This document shows positions 10,119 to 21,964 of a stretch of 64,000 bases of DNA, one piece after another (the stretch's first letter is position 1; the number at the start of each line of letters is the position of its first letter). Under the pieces are notes generated by a model that saw only the letters and a program-made list of their open reading frames with translations, was not told where the DNA came from and did no database searches. A program made the translations under genes and the position numbers. Source of the DNA: Brasenia schreberi. Taxonomy: Eukaryota; Streptophyta; Magnoliopsida; Nymphaeales; Cabombaceae. The DNA lies in the NCBI GenBank assembly GCA_036023115.1, contig JAYKKT010000061.1, positions 14,653,001 through 14,717,000 of the forward strand, in the 5' to 3' direction.

Positions 10119-12721
10119 CTAGAACATGCTATCGTCCATATTGTGCTCATATGGCCTCTTGTCCAGGGGCTTTGGAAATAGGGAATGCTTGGGTCGTCCT
10201 AGAAGGGTTAAGATCGGGAGGGGGCCGGCTTTGGGCGGCCCCTTTACACATACAACCTTCCTAGGATTGTTCAACACGAGCCAAGGTGACTCGACCATAA
10301 TTTGCCCCAGGTTAGCCTCATGGGCCTGGGAGCTTGATAAACAAGGGGAGTTTATGATCCCCTGAAGCTGTGGGTGACTCTCACCTAGGATTACAATGAC
10401 CTGGTCCCTAAAAGGGATCTTAACACACCTGTGGAAGGTGGATGGCACAGCGCACAAACTGTGTATCCAGGGCCTTCCCAACAATAGGTTATAATGGGGG
10501 TGGATGTCCAAGACATGGAACACCCCCGTGTGTTTGATCCCTCCCGTTTCCATTGGGAGTTCGATGGATCCTAAAGGTCTAGACGCATTCCCATCGTATC
10601 CAGTGATAACGATGGGGCTTGGGTTCACTGAAGTCAAGGTGACTCCGATTTTGTACGCCACATGAAGTGGAAGGATGTTGAGCCCTCCTCCACCATCGAC
10701 TCGGCACCTGTCCAAAGAGTGGTTGTTTAGAACCACCTCGATATGCAGGGCCTGGTTATGGGTTTCGTAGGGTCTATCTACATCATCTTCCGAGAAAGTG
10801 ATGGGCGATTTTGCTCCTAATAAAGCCACTTGGGCAGACAAGGATTCCGAACTTATGTTCGAATCAACCTTGGCCCTTTCTAGAATTTTCTCTAATACAA
10901 GTCTATGCCTAGGCGAGGTTTGTATAAGCTCTAAGATAGACATGTGAATAGGAATCTTTGAAAGGTCATTTTCGAAGTCATAAGGACTTAGGATGACTTT
11001 GTCCTTATCTGCTTTTGGCAGAACACTAGGGATACATGCTTTTGAGGGGCCAGGTACACTGACCACCTTTTGAACACCTTGAAGGTGTAGGGGTTGATAG
11101 ATCCTCCCGGATCTAGTGACTTCCCCACGACCAGCCTAGGGTTCGTGCTAATTTTGGCTCTAAGGATGAGCTGAGGAGAACCTTGGGTTTTCAAAACTGG
11201 TTTTACCGGGGATTCCAATTTTGGTGATCCTCGAATGACGACTTGGGCGGGCTTCTTGTATAGTACAAGAATGGGCGCACAAGTGGGTCGACCAAACTCT
11301 GGTTTTTGCGCCAGTTCCTTGGAAATGGTGAGGGTACATACCTCCTTTCCTTTCCCACTGCCACTGGCGTGCTTGGGAAAGGGTTCCTTGAAGATAGCTT
11401 GAGGTGGCTCAGGTTCCGCAGTGACCTGGAGCCGGCCTTCTGCTATCAAGTTCTCAATTTTATTTAAGAGGGAGATGCAGCGTTTGGTATCATGGCCTTT
11501 GAGCCGATGATACTTACAAAATCGATTTAAATACCCCCCTTTGGAAGTGACTCCTTCGGGGATTTCAGGGAGTTCTATCATGCCCTGGGCAAGTAGGAGG
11601 TCTAGGACCTCCGACACAGGTTGCCCAAGCGGAGTGTACTCCCGTTTTTCAATCGATTTTTGAAAGTTTCGCTCCCTCTTATTTTCTAACTTTTCAAAAT
11701 TTTTGGAACTGCCTGCCACGCCTGGATCCACCCGGACAATGGCGATTTTATGGGGCTTTGCCCCTTTGTCCATCGTGGGTAGCCCGTATGTGATGGGCTT
11801 TTCCAAGCGGGTTTTTGGAACGGCACTTCCTTTCCACAAGTGATCATATGTCCCTTTTCGCAAGTTGGTTTCGAAAAGGGAGGCTTTTTTTATCAACTTA
11901 TGGAAAGTTGAGATCTCATGGAGCGAGAGAAGGGTTTTTAACTCGCTTTTAAAGTTATCCAAGATGAGCATGACTGCGCATCCTTCGGATATGGGCTCTT
12001 GCACTTGGCCCAAAAGCGACCTCCATCTTATAATGAAGGCATGTACGTCTTCGTTCATGCCTTGCTTTGTATTCCTTAAGGTATTCAGAGTCGGCGTGAC
12101 TTCTACGTTGTGTGCAAATCTTTGCATGAAGCAGTTCGCTAACTCTTCAAAAGTAGCAAACTGGCTTAAGTCGTAGGAAGCCAGCCATTTGGCAGCTGTG
12201 CCTTTAAGGGATAAAGGAAACCAATACACCCATTTCATAGAGTCCTTTTTCTTCTTATGGGCTCGACGCGAGAAAAGCTGCAAGTGAGACCTAGGGTCTC
12301 CCATGCCATCATACCGATGGAAGTTCGGTATTTCAGCGTCACTGTCTGTTTCGTAATCCATAGGAAGGAAAATAGACAGGGCGTAGCTTCTTTTCTCTTT
12401 ATTATGCCCTTTCAGCAACTGCTGTAGGGCTTTACGGTCCTTTTGTGTGAAGGACTCGTGGTATTGGTTGCCTTTCATTACGGAGGCCTCTTTGTGCTTG
12501 CGAGGTTTTTCAGATTTTTTCTTAGGCCTTGGTTCACCGTTTGATGAACATGAATATCCTAGTTCAGCCTCTTGGCTGAGAGCATCGATTTTGGCCTCAA
12601 ACTCCCTTCTCAAGTCCTCGATTTCATCTCGTTTTATTTTGTTTTTGAAAATCCTCCTAGAGTGAGAACTTGATGCGCATGAGCCTTGGCTCGACACTTC
12701 ACTTGGATTGGATTTTGACAT
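10119..12721 (-). pseudogene. Element M gag-protease, one frameshift
   Basis: Gag starts at ATG 12,721 (the frame is open further, to 12,730, without an earlier ATG). Residues 25-50 are coiled-coil-like. A capsid-like domain at about 130-270 has WVYWFPLSLKGTAAKW, then ELANCFMQRF and NTKQGMNEDVHAFIIRW. The zinc knuckle CKYHRLKGHDTKRC is near 402-415, followed by IENLIAEGRL. A one-base shift near 11,130 moves the frame: the gag frame ends at 10,988, while the true continuation (EVTRSGRIYQP, LPGPSKACIP-like) runs to 10,119. The protease has VDGGGGLNILPL near 10,697 and YNLLLGRPWIH, typical of Tat proteases. Apart from the shift the gene is nearly intact. Confidence 0.9.
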
Positions 12722-12841
12722 GCTTTTCAAGCTTTTTCAAAATTTCCTAAGTACAAGCAAAGAAAACAAGTTAAAATGACACCTTTTTTAACAAAAATTT
12801 TGCAAAACTTCTACCTTAAAAACTCGATTTTTGAAAGGCTC

Positions 12842-12866
12842 ACGTCCCATCGGGAGTGCCAATCTC
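12842..12866 (-). promoter_or_regulatory. Primer-binding site of element M
   Basis: Immediately inside the 5' LTR the minus strand reads GAGAT then TGGCACTCCCGATGGGACG. B, C and D have the related TGGCACGCCCGATGGGACT at the same place. It resembles the PBS of Tat elements (tRNA-Arg type) and partly tRNA-Lys; the primer tRNA is left open. Confidence 0.65.
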
Positions 12867-13459
12867 TGTAGACGCGCAAAAATCCCCACGCCTCTTCGCC
12901 TTTTCTGGGCTTGGAGTGGGTCCTCTTGTGCGTCTAAGGCCTATTTAGGTAAACAGGGCGTGCCAGCTAGCTTACCTAAGCTAGCGAAGATATATTTAAA
13001 CTGACTTCTAATCGTGGCGACTGTGAGCAAGTGAGCTCTTGTCGTCGCAGACCTTCTTACACCGATGCGCAAGGGTCAGTCTGTACGCTTTGAAAAAATC
13101 GAGTTTTTGGGATAGAAAGCCTACGAAGCGGTTTGAGGTGTCTAATTCGGGTCTTTTAGATACGATTGCAGATTTTAGATCACGCGGATTTGCACGTGCC
13201 TAAGTCTTTCCTTTTATCCCTTTATGGGCCACCTAGTTTGTGTGTTATGAACACTCCACTACATGGGCGAATTCGAGTGGGGCTTGCTTTGATGCAATAT
13301 GCGTCCTACCTCGTGGTATGGCATAGATGCAATGCAAACTCACGCTACTCCAAAGGGAAAACCCGAATGTAAAGACAATGCCGAAGGGAAATAACCGAAG
13401 GGAAATGACTTGTAATGTAAATGCCGAAGGGAGATATGTATATAGAGTATGTATATGGG

Positions 13460-13985
13460 CCCTTACTCGGGTCTTGCAAATAAGAGCGAAGGCTCAATGT
13501 GGGTGCATGCTTGAATTGAAAGACTTACACACACGACATGAAATTAAACCCAAATATAACTTGCAGTATGGCCTTGATTAAGGTCTTGGGAATAAGAGCG
13601 AAAGCTCAATGTGTGTGAGTGCTTGAATTGAAGTACTACGCACACAACATGAAATTAAACCCAAATAGTATAACACGGCCCTTACTTGGGTCTTTCAAAT
13701 AAGAGCGAAGGCTCAATGTGTCTGAGTGCTTGAATTGAAAGACTTACACACACGACATGAAATGAAAACCCAAATAGTATAGATCGGCCCTTACTTGGGT
13801 CTTTCAAATAAGAGCGAAGGCTCAATGTGTGTGAGTGTTTGAATTGAAAGACTTACACACACGACATGAAATGAAAACCCAAATAGTATAGGTCGGCCCT
13901 TACTTGGGTCTTTCAAATAAGAGCGAAGGCTCAATGTGTGTGAGTGCTTGAATTGAAAGACAACACACCCAACTTAAGCAAAACC
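13460..13985 (-). repeat. ~110-bp tandem repeats in element M LTR
   Basis: TAAGAGCG recurs at 13,483, 13,593, 13,702, 13,809 and 13,918, a period of 107-112 bp. Each unit holds a GAGC-GAAG-GCTC inverted motif, GTGTGTGAGTG, GAATTGAAAGAC and a short pyrimidine block. S has three units of 112-113 bp and A/P have degenerate ones. They lie after the conserved box, in U5 or late R. Confidence 0.85.
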
Positions 13986-14099
13986 CTACAAAATTAAAGT
14001 ATATGTATATATTTATGTATTAGGGGCTGATTAGGCCCGTGTGTGTTCAAAATCGTGCACAACTAAGAGAGTACACGTGTGTGGGTGTGCCAAGCCACG

Positions 14100-14147
14100 T
14101 TATTACAAGCGGGGGGAGACTATGCTCCGTTATTACAACCTCGTATC
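14100..14147 (-). repeat. Conserved LTR box, copy in element M
   Basis: Minus-strand copy. Arms GGAG/CTCC, loop CATAGT, flanked by GTTGTAATAAC and GCTTGTAATA. Confidence 0.7.
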
Positions 14148-15083
14148 GAATTGAATTTCAAGCAAGTATACAACTAAAGACCGAGTTAGGCACTTACTAA
14201 TAGCTGGTCCGAAGATGCCTTGCTTGAGCGTGGGCTTGGCCTTCGCCTTGGGCTGCGAAAGGGATTTCCGCGAGGTTGAACGGCAAAGGGATGTTGGCCG
14301 GGTGTCCTTGGTGTGCGGAAGAAGCGCCTTGAAGGTGGCCGGCTACTAGAGACGGGTTCTTTTTGGCGTGTTGGGCTAAAGGGCCTAAGTAGGGCCACTA
14401 AGGATAGGGTTTAGTTTTGAGGTAGGTTGTGCAAAGGGTGAACCTAAGGGAAGGTCTAATGAATCACCTAGGGTTGGCAGGTTGCTAGGGTAGCCGAGTG
14501 AAATGATAGTCGGTTGGAGTGGCCAACTAGGAGGACTTAGTGGTGGCGGGTAGTTGGAGTGGCTAGGAGTGATGTAAGGTAGGGGAGCTAGCTAAGATAT
14601 GGGGCCAGGTGGTAGTGGTTGTAGTAGGTGTATTGGGATGATACGGGCAGGTTTTAGGGAGTCGGATAGGGTGGCCGAGTGGAGCTAAAAGGTCTAGGTG
14701 GTGGTGGGTAGTTAGGGTGCTATGGGTTCGGCTGAGTGGGGCTGGTGGCAGCAAGTGGAAGGGCTAGTGTTAGGGTGATAGGGGAGTGGATTAGGTGGCT
14801 GAGAGTGGAGAGGGAGTGAAGAAGTAGTAAGGTAGGATGTAGGGGACTTACCGGGTGAAGAGATGGTGGCGGGTGAAAGGGAATCAGACGGATGATGGTG
14901 GTGGTGGTGATGGCGTTCGGCTGGAAGGTAGTGGTGTAGGTGGTGGCGGGATGTGGAGCAGGTGGTGGTGGGATGTGGAGCAGGTGGAGCAGGCAGAATT
15001 CGGCTAAGCTTGGGGAAGTGGAGGACCCGACTGGGAATGGGTGGGCTGCCAGGTTGATGAAACCCGCCCCCAACGGGGGGGGG

Positions 15084-15091
15084 TTTATATA
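15084..15091 (-). promoter_or_regulatory. TATA box of element M LTR
   Basis: TATATAAA on the minus strand, directly before a CCCCCCCCC run and GGGGGCGGGTTT. S has TATAAAA in the same context (21,958-21,964). The older TATA position used by A and P is degenerate in both. Confidence 0.5.
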
Positions 15092-16329
15092 GGGCTGGGT
15101 TAGGTCGGTTAGGGCTGGGTTTGGGGTAGTGGTTAGGTGGTTTAGGTAGGGTGGTATGATAATAAGGTGGGCTGGAAAGGAGAGGGCCAGATATTTTAAA
15201 TACAAGTGGTTTGGGTAGGTTCTGGGCTAGGGGTGGTTTAGGGGTTTAGGGTTTGGTTAGGTGGGTTGGTTCTAGGGTGAGGTTTAGTGAGCTAGGTTAG
15301 GTGATTAGGCTAGGTTTAGGCTAGGTTTAGGGAAATTAACCTAGGTTTAGGGAAGGATTAGGGAAGTGGGTTAGGTGATTAGGTTGGGATTAGGCCGGGA
15401 TTAGGGAAGTAGGTTAGGTGATTAGGCTCAGATTAGGGGCGGATTAGGGTGGAAGGCTAGGATTAGGTATTTTTGGTTAGGTTTAGGTGAAGGAGCTCCC
15501 TTTGCATGGCCCATAGACCTTAACCATATCATGTTGGTGCAGCCCTAGGTTAGGTTTTGGCTAATTACAAGCTTAAACCCACCTAATTAGGCTAACCCAC
15601 ATGATTAACCCCAAACTTGACACACAAGTCAAGCTTAATTACAACACTCTTTGATCTTATCCACCCCTACTCTCTCTCATGCCCATAATCCCACGTGAAA
15701 TTCAAGTGGGCCCCACCTCCATTTATGAGAAGGTGATGTGGGCCATGGATATGGATATTGGATTGGATTTTTGAATCCAAATCCAAATCCAAGTCCATAC
15801 ATGGGTTTGGATTGGAATCTGGATATATATGGTCCAGATCCGATCCAAACTGAACTCTGACTCCTTCGAGCTGTGTTCGAAATAGACGGTTTGTGCGGGG
15901 CCTGACAGCATCAGTGCTCCGTCTGTGTTGGGTCTTCGCCAACATGATCGTCCACCTCTGTTTTCGCCTTCCGGAGATGACTTCAAATGATGTTTTGATG
16001 ATAACAGGGTATTGGACGTTCAAGATCCTGGGGGTGTGGATTTGATACGAGAGTTGCTGTGCCGGGCTCGACATGTGCTCCGGTTCTGGGCTCTCCTTAG
16101 CTTTCCTGGTCCTGTCTGGATTAGGCCAAGCTGCTTCGGGGTTTCAAAACATGTTTTAAGAAGGTTTTTAAAAGCCATATTGTATATTTTTGAAAGATAA
16201 AGTTTAAAACATATATATACAGGGTTGCCTGGAAGGCTCCTGGGTTTCCAGACTCAAAATAGCCCTTTGGGGCTGCTTTTACAAAATCAGATTGTTTCGA
16301 GGAATTCGTGGGATTTCGGGGTGTTTACG

Positions 16330-17273
16330 TTGTTGTATTTTGAATTCGTGTGAGTTTGCATCATCACATTCATAAAAGCAGACAACAAGATTTAAGCATC
16401 TCTGCATATGTCTGTTCCTACAATTTTAATCTCTTAATGCTTGCTCCAATTAGATTGAAAGCTGGCACACTTACTCCACACACATCAGGTCACTCTAAAT
16501 AAAATTGGCAAGATTTTTAGGACCGTGCAGCCACGTAATAAAATTGGATAAAGACTAACTTAGTTTCTGCACTTCTGTTGCACAGTCGGATTTCCTGAAA
16601 TAAAGGTTGGGTAAAAGTCTCGTATCTCTGCCCACAAGAATCCAATCAATTTGATTTTTGATGCATTGGAAAGCTAACATCCATAGATTTCCAGCAACAT
16701 CAAAATCATTAAAATCGTAGTTCACAGGCTCATCTTTGAGTCTCTATATTTCTGAAACAGAACTGTTCCGAATCAGTGAGTCAGTCTGATTCAAATATTT
16801 AATTCTGATTCAATACTGCTCCGAATTCAGATTTGTAAAAGGCTGCGGACTCACTACCAGCTGGGTCTGGAAAAAATTTGAAGATTTTTGGAGATTTGTA
16901 ACATATTCAAATCTATTTTAGAAACAAGCTCTGAAAGACAGAGTTCTCTGTTTTCAGTAGCTTTTACATTTCAAGTATTGAATCAAAGTGCACAACTCAA
17001 AACTCTTTCAAAAGCACTAATTATTCACGTGATTTGGAGTTCATCTTGGTTTTAAACTTGAGGTTCCTAAGCGCAAAAACCAACCCTTCAGCATCGGTTC
17101 AAGAAGGTTTTAGTGAAAAGAGTCTGCTTGCCTACAATCGCCTAAGAAGTCGTATTTTTCAAAATCTTTGCTAGTTTTGCAAACTAGCTGGCACGCTCGT
17201 GCAAACGTATGTGTGGAAACTTTCATTTCAAGTTTTTTTCATAAACTTCGGAATGAGAATTTTCATGTCTACA
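16330..17273 (+). mobile_element. Element B 5' LTR, second part
   Basis: The sequence resumes after M with TTGTT and continues the U5 seen in T and D (ATAAAATTGGCAAGATTTTTAGGACCGTG equivalent, AAAAGAGTCTGCTTGCC, GCTAGTTTTGC, GCTGGCACGCTCGTGC). It ends TGTCTACA at 17,266-17,273, followed at once by the PBS. Together with 7346-8770 the LTR is about 2.37 kb. Confidence 0.85.
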
Positions 17274-17300
17274 GAATTGGCACGCCCGATGGGACTCGGG
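17274..17300 (+). promoter_or_regulatory. Primer-binding site of element B
   Basis: GAAT spacer then TGGCACGCCCGATGGGACTC immediately after the LTR end. D (39,344) and C (minus, 31,932) match it closely. Confidence 0.7.
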
Positions 17301-17390
17301 TCTTGAGGAACTTTCTTTCAAAAAGTGAACTCCAAAAACTTTGCAAAAACTTAGTGTTTTTTTCAAACTTGTGCACAAATTTTGAAAACA

Positions 17391-17708
17391 ATGGATGAAA
17401 GCAAGCCGAGGAAATCCTCATCGAAAGCTTCAAAGTGGTTTTTCAAATCCTCTAAAGCCCAAGAAGAGATGATTTCTATAAAGGAAATCTTTAGGAAGAT
17501 CGATGCTCTAAGCCATGAGGTTAAGGCGCATCGATCACATGAAAGCTCATCTCAGGCACAGAGAGAGAAAACTCATGAAAGGAAACCCAAATCCAATCCA
17601 AAATTTGATGAAGGATATGAGGCTAGAGATGAAGCGAGAGTGTGGATCAAGTCATCCAACCTTTCCAAGCACCCCAAGTTCCAAGCAAAAACCAAAAAAC
17701 TATTTTTT
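17391..17708 (+). pseudogene. Element B gag N-terminal fragment
   Basis: ATG at 17,391 opens a frame of about 106 codons: MDESKPRKSSSKASKWF, then IKEIFRKIDALSHEVKAHRS. The latter matches EFEAKIDALSQEAE of M's gag and EIEALSQ of C and D. The segment is predicted helical and charged. It ends in a lysine-rich stretch (FQAKTKKLFF) and a stop. The capsid domain and zinc knuckle that should follow are absent, as in C and D, so it may never have been part of a full Gag in this lineage. Confidence 0.7.
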
Positions 17709-17859
17709 TAGTTCAAAAACCAAAAAAACTTGGAAAACAAAAAGTTAAAATTCTAAAAGTTGGGAGTGAAGTCCACACTCCTGGGCACACACACAGAGTG
17801 GGGCATGAGATCCACACTCAACACACCTCATGAGTTTCACGAGAGGATGAGAGTCGTAT

Positions 17860-18760
17860 ACACCTAGGATTGGAAATGGACAGGAAACGGGAGCTCAAAG
17901 CCACATATGAGTCACTCGAGGACGAGGCTTGCTCTCACCATGAAAAGGTAGACCAGCCGGAAAGAGGTATGTCCAAAACTCCTCCTCCTCTAAACTCTCC
18001 TCTAGATGTAGGGTCATCGGATGCATCGAATCACACCCATGCACCAACAAACCCACAAAACATGCACAAAAGTAAAGATTTTCAAGGTGCGCCGAATGTC
18101 CCACACCAAAAGGAATTTCAAAAACAAAAACAAAATAAAATTCAAAATATGATAGACATGGTGACTCCTAAGGCATGCATCAACATCCTAGGTACACCAA
18201 ACCCTACCATGCAAGAACCAAATTCCTCGAGCCTAGACTTGTGCCATGAACCCAAGCCTACGACCATAAACCCAACTAACCCATCCCTAGGGTCACCTCG
18301 AGCTGCACCTAAGGAGCATGTCAAACCCCTTTACCAATTAGAACCTAAGCCTAAGACAAACCCTCCTAAACCCACCAAGGGACCAATCATGGCTTCCCTT
18401 GGAATCCATACCTCCCAACCCAGGGTTGTGTGGAAGCACAAGTCTTCCACCACCCCCACCTCCAAGCTCCTAACAAAAGTAAAACGGGTATATATCCATG
18501 ATATGGACTATTCCATATTCAAGGGCATGAACTTTACAAAATATTTTCAAAAATCAAAAAGCCTTGGAATATAATCTTAAACATGGGATATAAACCCTAC
18601 CAAGGACCAAGAGCCAAAAACCAAGGTAGGTTCGAGCCTATCCTACCTACACCAAACCAGAATCGATATGGATTGGGCTACATCCCATCCATACCCCATG
18701 AGCCACCACCTAAGACCACTTGGGTTAAGGGTGCCCTTTAGAACCTCCTAAAACAGATAC
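17860..18760 (+). pseudogene. Element B coiled-coil remnant and protease-RT linker
   Basis: The open frame 17,870-18,574 begins with a charged segment ending EACSHHEKVDQPERGMS, the same block as in the small ORFs of C and D. Next is HTHAPTNPQN, FQGAPNVPHQ, VTPKACINILGTPNPTM, all shared with D, then a proline/lysine-rich stretch. It ends RVYIHDMDYSIFKG, the linker motif also in Z and M. Downstream, 18,581-18,760 holds the NMGYKPYQG and YGLGYIPSIP linker with stops. No protease motif is present. Function unknown; parts look protein-like and shared across copies. Confidence 0.65.
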
Positions 18761-18800
18761 TCATGGCTTAGATCCGATATCTTGAGTCTAATTCATGGAG

Positions 18801-18812
18801 TTTTCTTTGTAG
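18801..18812 (+). promoter_or_regulatory. Conserved 3' splice-site-like motif (element B)
   Basis: TTTTCTTTGTAG then GTTCGATGG, matching Z, M and D. It follows the linker stop and precedes the low-complexity K/N-rich start of the RT frame. Confidence 0.45.
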
Positions 18813-19239
18813 GTTCGATGGAAGAACCCTCTTTTTCGAAAATCCAAAAAAAATAGATATTCTCAAAAACCAAAAAAAATTTGGAAAACTTTCAAAATCC
18901 AAAAACATTTGAAAAATCTAAAAATTTCAAAAAGAAAATTGTTTTCATTCGTTCTCCTATTCCTTATTTAAAAAAAGTTTCAAAAAGAAAGTCTTTTATA
19001 TTGATCTTAGAAATTGAGTTTTGAAAAAGACAAAAAAATCGAGAAATTTCAAAAACTCCAAAAATAATGGCCATGTACAAAACCAAGTTCAAAATATTTT
19101 CAAAGATTGTATATACTCACAAACCAAAAAATCGTCCAAACTGGTCATGTATACCTCTCCCTTTCCTAGAACTTCCCTAAATTTTAATGCTTGAGAATCA
19201 TCAAAGCAAGGAGGAATGATCATACCTCCAAGCTTCCCG

Positions 19240-19982
19240 AAATTCGTAGAATCCTTGACTTGGAAAAATTGGGGATTTTTAGAGTGAGTCCAACCCATAG
19301 TGTGTGCATGAGCATCATGCATTGAATCATGAAACCTTATATTTTGCATGAACCATACCGGGTCTAGACATCATGAGATTGTCTACCCATAGAGCCAAAG
19401 TTGGTGAAAGAATTCATGTTAAGCCAAAGGGGCATGAGAGTTGACCCCCTAAGTATCGAGCCATCATAGGCATGCCTCCATATGAATCAAATCTGAAACC
19501 TTCAAGGTTAATTCCAAGCCAACAAGATGCTAAACTCTCAAATAGGCTTTTGAAAAAGGGTTAAATTCGAATAATAATTTCCAAAAAGCTTTCGAAAAGT
19601 TTATAGTAAATCCTCCAAATTTTTAAAACCTCCAAAACTCTACATCTCATATGAATGCATTGGGTACTTTAATTACTCAATATGAAGATGATATCCATAG
19701 AGTGTGTGCCATTTATTTCGAAAACTCTATTTGGCATGTAAAAGAAATTATCAAGCCAATAGAAAAATCTTGCTTGGCCTTGGTATAGGCTTCCAAATTC
19801 GAGACATTATTTCCCATGTTATGAAAAAGGAATAATGTTGATTCATTCAAGCACTTATTCGAAAAACCTATCTTAACGGATAGTCAAGATAAATGGCAGT
19901 CCCTTTTAATGGAGTATGAGTTTATCCTCAAGACTCCATTAAGGGACAAGCCCTATATCGTGTGGCTGAATTGCCTCTTTGA
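19240..19982 (+). pseudogene. Element B pol relic: RT extension and first RNase H
   Basis: Plus-strand relic with many stops. Around 19,350 a PGLD segment matches MPGIDP of M. The RT fingers and palm are deleted. From about 19,530, NRLLKKG and FQKAFEKF resemble the RT thumb/connection of Tat elements. At 19,640-19,790 GTLITQYEDD, AIYFENS and IIKPIEKSCLALV match the RT-attached RNase H. At 19,850-19,970 FKHLFEKPILT, LLMEYEFILK and LRDK match its end. The relic is cut by solo LTR S and continues at 23,127. Confidence 0.7.
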
Positions 19983-20779
19983 GACACTGTAGACACGGAA
20001 AATCCTCACTTCTGGTTCTTAGGCCCGAAGTGAACCTTTTCATGTGTCTAAGTCGTATTTAACAAAAGGGCGTGCCAGCCAGCTTGCTCAAGCTAGCGAA
20101 GTAAGTTTTAAAATCTGATTCTATCGGGGCGACTGTGAGCAAGTAAGCTCTTTTCGTCGTAGACTTTCTTGCACCGATGCGCAAGGGTCAGTCTATACGC
20201 TTGGCAAAGTCTTTTAATTAAACCTCTTTGAAAATAACCAAAGTGTTTGGGCTTTGTATGTACGATTGCAAATTTTATTACACGTGGGATTTGCACGTGC
20301 CTATGTCTTTCTTTTTATTTTTTTAGGGTCAACTAGGTGTGTGCATAAGTGACCTAAGTTGGGCGATTTTTGAGCGGGAGTGTGGGGCTTGCTTTGATGC
20401 AATATGCATCCTAACTCGTGGTATGGCATATATGCAATGCAAACTCACACAACTCCAAAGGGAAAACCCGAATTGAAAGACAATGCGGAAGGGAAATGAC
20501 TTAATGTAAACTGCAAAAGGGAAATTGCAAAAGGGAAATATGGCTATATCTTAAGAGCGGAAAGGCTCAATTGTGCAAGTGTGTGTAGTGCATATATGGA
20601 AAGACTACGCACACAGCTGAACCTTAAAACCCAAATCTTAAAGACAGCCGAAGGGAAATACTTATAATATATATGGGCCCGAAGGTCGCCAACGTGTGCG
20701 TGGGTGTTGTGTGTATATTGAAAGACAACTCACACGACTTGTAATGAAACCCAAATATAATTGCAATAGGCCTTGACTA

Positions 20780-21090
20780 AGGTCTTAGGAGTAAGAGCAA
20801 AAGCTCAATGTGTGTGAGTGTAGAATTGAAATGCTACGCACACAACTTGAATTTAAACACCCAAAACGAAATTGCAATAAGGCCTTTACTAAGGTCTTGG
20901 GAGTAAGAGCGAAAGCTCAAGGCGTGTGAGTGTAGAATTGAAATGCTACACACACAACTTGAATTTAAACACCCCAAAATGAAATTGCAATAAGGCCTTT
21001 ACTAAGGTCTTGGGAGTAAGAGCGAAAGCTCAATGTGTGTGAGTGTGGAAATTGAAAGACAACACACACAACTTAATTAAAACCCACGCA
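20780..21090 (-). repeat. ~112-bp tandem repeats in solo LTR S
   Basis: Three units with period 112-113 bp, each with GAGC-GAAA-GCTC, GTGTGTGAGTGT and a GTCTT-GGGAGTAAGAG block. They are equivalent to the repeats of M but differ in the unit's interior. Confidence 0.85.
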
Positions 21091-21213
21091 ACTTAAAACA
21101 TATAGGTATAACTATATCTTAAGGGTTTATTAGACCCGTGTGTGTATCAAAATCGTGTGCAGCTAAGAGAGGAATAGGCTCAAGTGCACGTGTGTGTGGG
21201 TGTGCCAAACCAC

Positions 21214-21260
21214 ATTATTACAAGCGGGGGGAGACAACGCTCCATTATTACAACCCCGTA
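21214..21260 (-). repeat. Conserved LTR box, copy in solo LTR S
   Basis: Arms GGAG/CTCC, loop CGTTGT, with GGTTGTAATAAT before and CGCTTGTAATAATGTGG after in sense. Confidence 0.7.
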
Positions 21261-21957
21261 TCAAATTTAATCAAATATAAGCAAGTTCATATCAAGGACT
21301 GAGTTAGGCACTTACGTATAACTGGTCCGGGTGTGACTTGCTTGGCTTTGGCCTAGTGAGTCACCTTGGACAGCCGAAGGGGAGCTCCTTGGGTGCGGGT
21401 GGGTGCCAAGTAGGATGAGAGCCGGATGAAGGCTTGAGGATGGCCGAGTGTAAGGACGATGCAAGTGGGGATGTTAGGTGAGTTGGGGCAGGTTCGGGTG
21501 TTAGCTAGGTGGTGGAAGGTTTAGGGTGAAGGCTTAGTTAGGGGCTGAGATGGGTGGCTGAGGGAAGGTGGTGGTGTAGGGTGTGAAGTGGCCGGGTGTA
21601 TGGGGGATGGTTAGGGTGCAGCAGTGGCGGGTGATGGGATGTGTGGTTGGGTAAGAAGGGAAGAGGAAGAGAGGTTAGATAGGGCTGAGATGGGGGTACT
21701 AACCGGAGGTGGTTGCTGTGGTGGTGGTCGGAGGTGGTAGCTGGAAGTAGGTGGCAGTCGGGTGGAAGGGTGCAATCGGGTGTGAAGTGCAGGTGGCAGC
21801 CGAGTGGAAGGGCAGCCGGGTCGAGCGACGGTGGATGGTGGTGCAGTTGGTGGGGGTAATGGAGTGAAATGGGTGAGAGAGAGGGCAGGTGAGAGAGGAG
21901 AGAGAGGGTTGAGAGCTGCCCAAGATCCCCTCCCAAAACCCGCCCCAAAAGGGGGGG

Positions 21958-21964
21958 TTTTATA
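21958..21964 (-). promoter_or_regulatory. TATA box of solo LTR S
   Basis: TATAAAA on the minus strand followed by CCCCCCCTTTTGGGGCGGG and a CT-rich leader; same layout as M at 15,084. Confidence 0.5.

Larger units (their letters stand above)
8771..16329 (-). mobile_element. Element M: Tat-like retrotransposon inserted in B's 5' LTR, 3' part deleted
   Basis: Target duplications TTGTT flank it at 8766-8770 and 16,330-16,334. Sense order from 16,329: 5' LTR (to 12,867), PBS, gag, protease, linker, RT start, then a jump from RT directly into the last 21 bp of the 3' LTR (8771-8791). RT palm, RNase H, integrase, PPT and nearly all of the 3' LTR are therefore lost in one deletion. The sense first base is mutated (CGTAAACACCCC instead of TGTAAAC). 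It is the most complete coding copy in the window and the nearest to an autonomous relative of B, C and D. Confidence 0.88.
12867..16329 (-). mobile_element. Element M 5' LTR
   Basis: A 3.46-kb LTR, very similar in U3 to solo LTR S (shared GGCTATTTTGAGTCTGGAAA, then CAGGAGCC and CCAGGCAACC). Sense order: U3 with ATCCAAATCC repeats (15,740-15,850), a C-rich CCTAA-like tract (15,480-15,100), TATATAAA (15,091-15,084), leader, conserved box, about 110-bp tandem repeats, and an end at TGTAGACGCG. Open frames such as 14,720-15,205 are proline/leucine-rich by-products of the skewed composition. Confidence 0.85.

Noticed and set aside
14720..15205. 161-codon proline/leucine-rich frame in M's LTR
   Set aside because: It follows from the C-rich, T/A-poor composition of this part of the LTR. 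S has a similar low-complexity frame (21,538-21,969) with different sequence.
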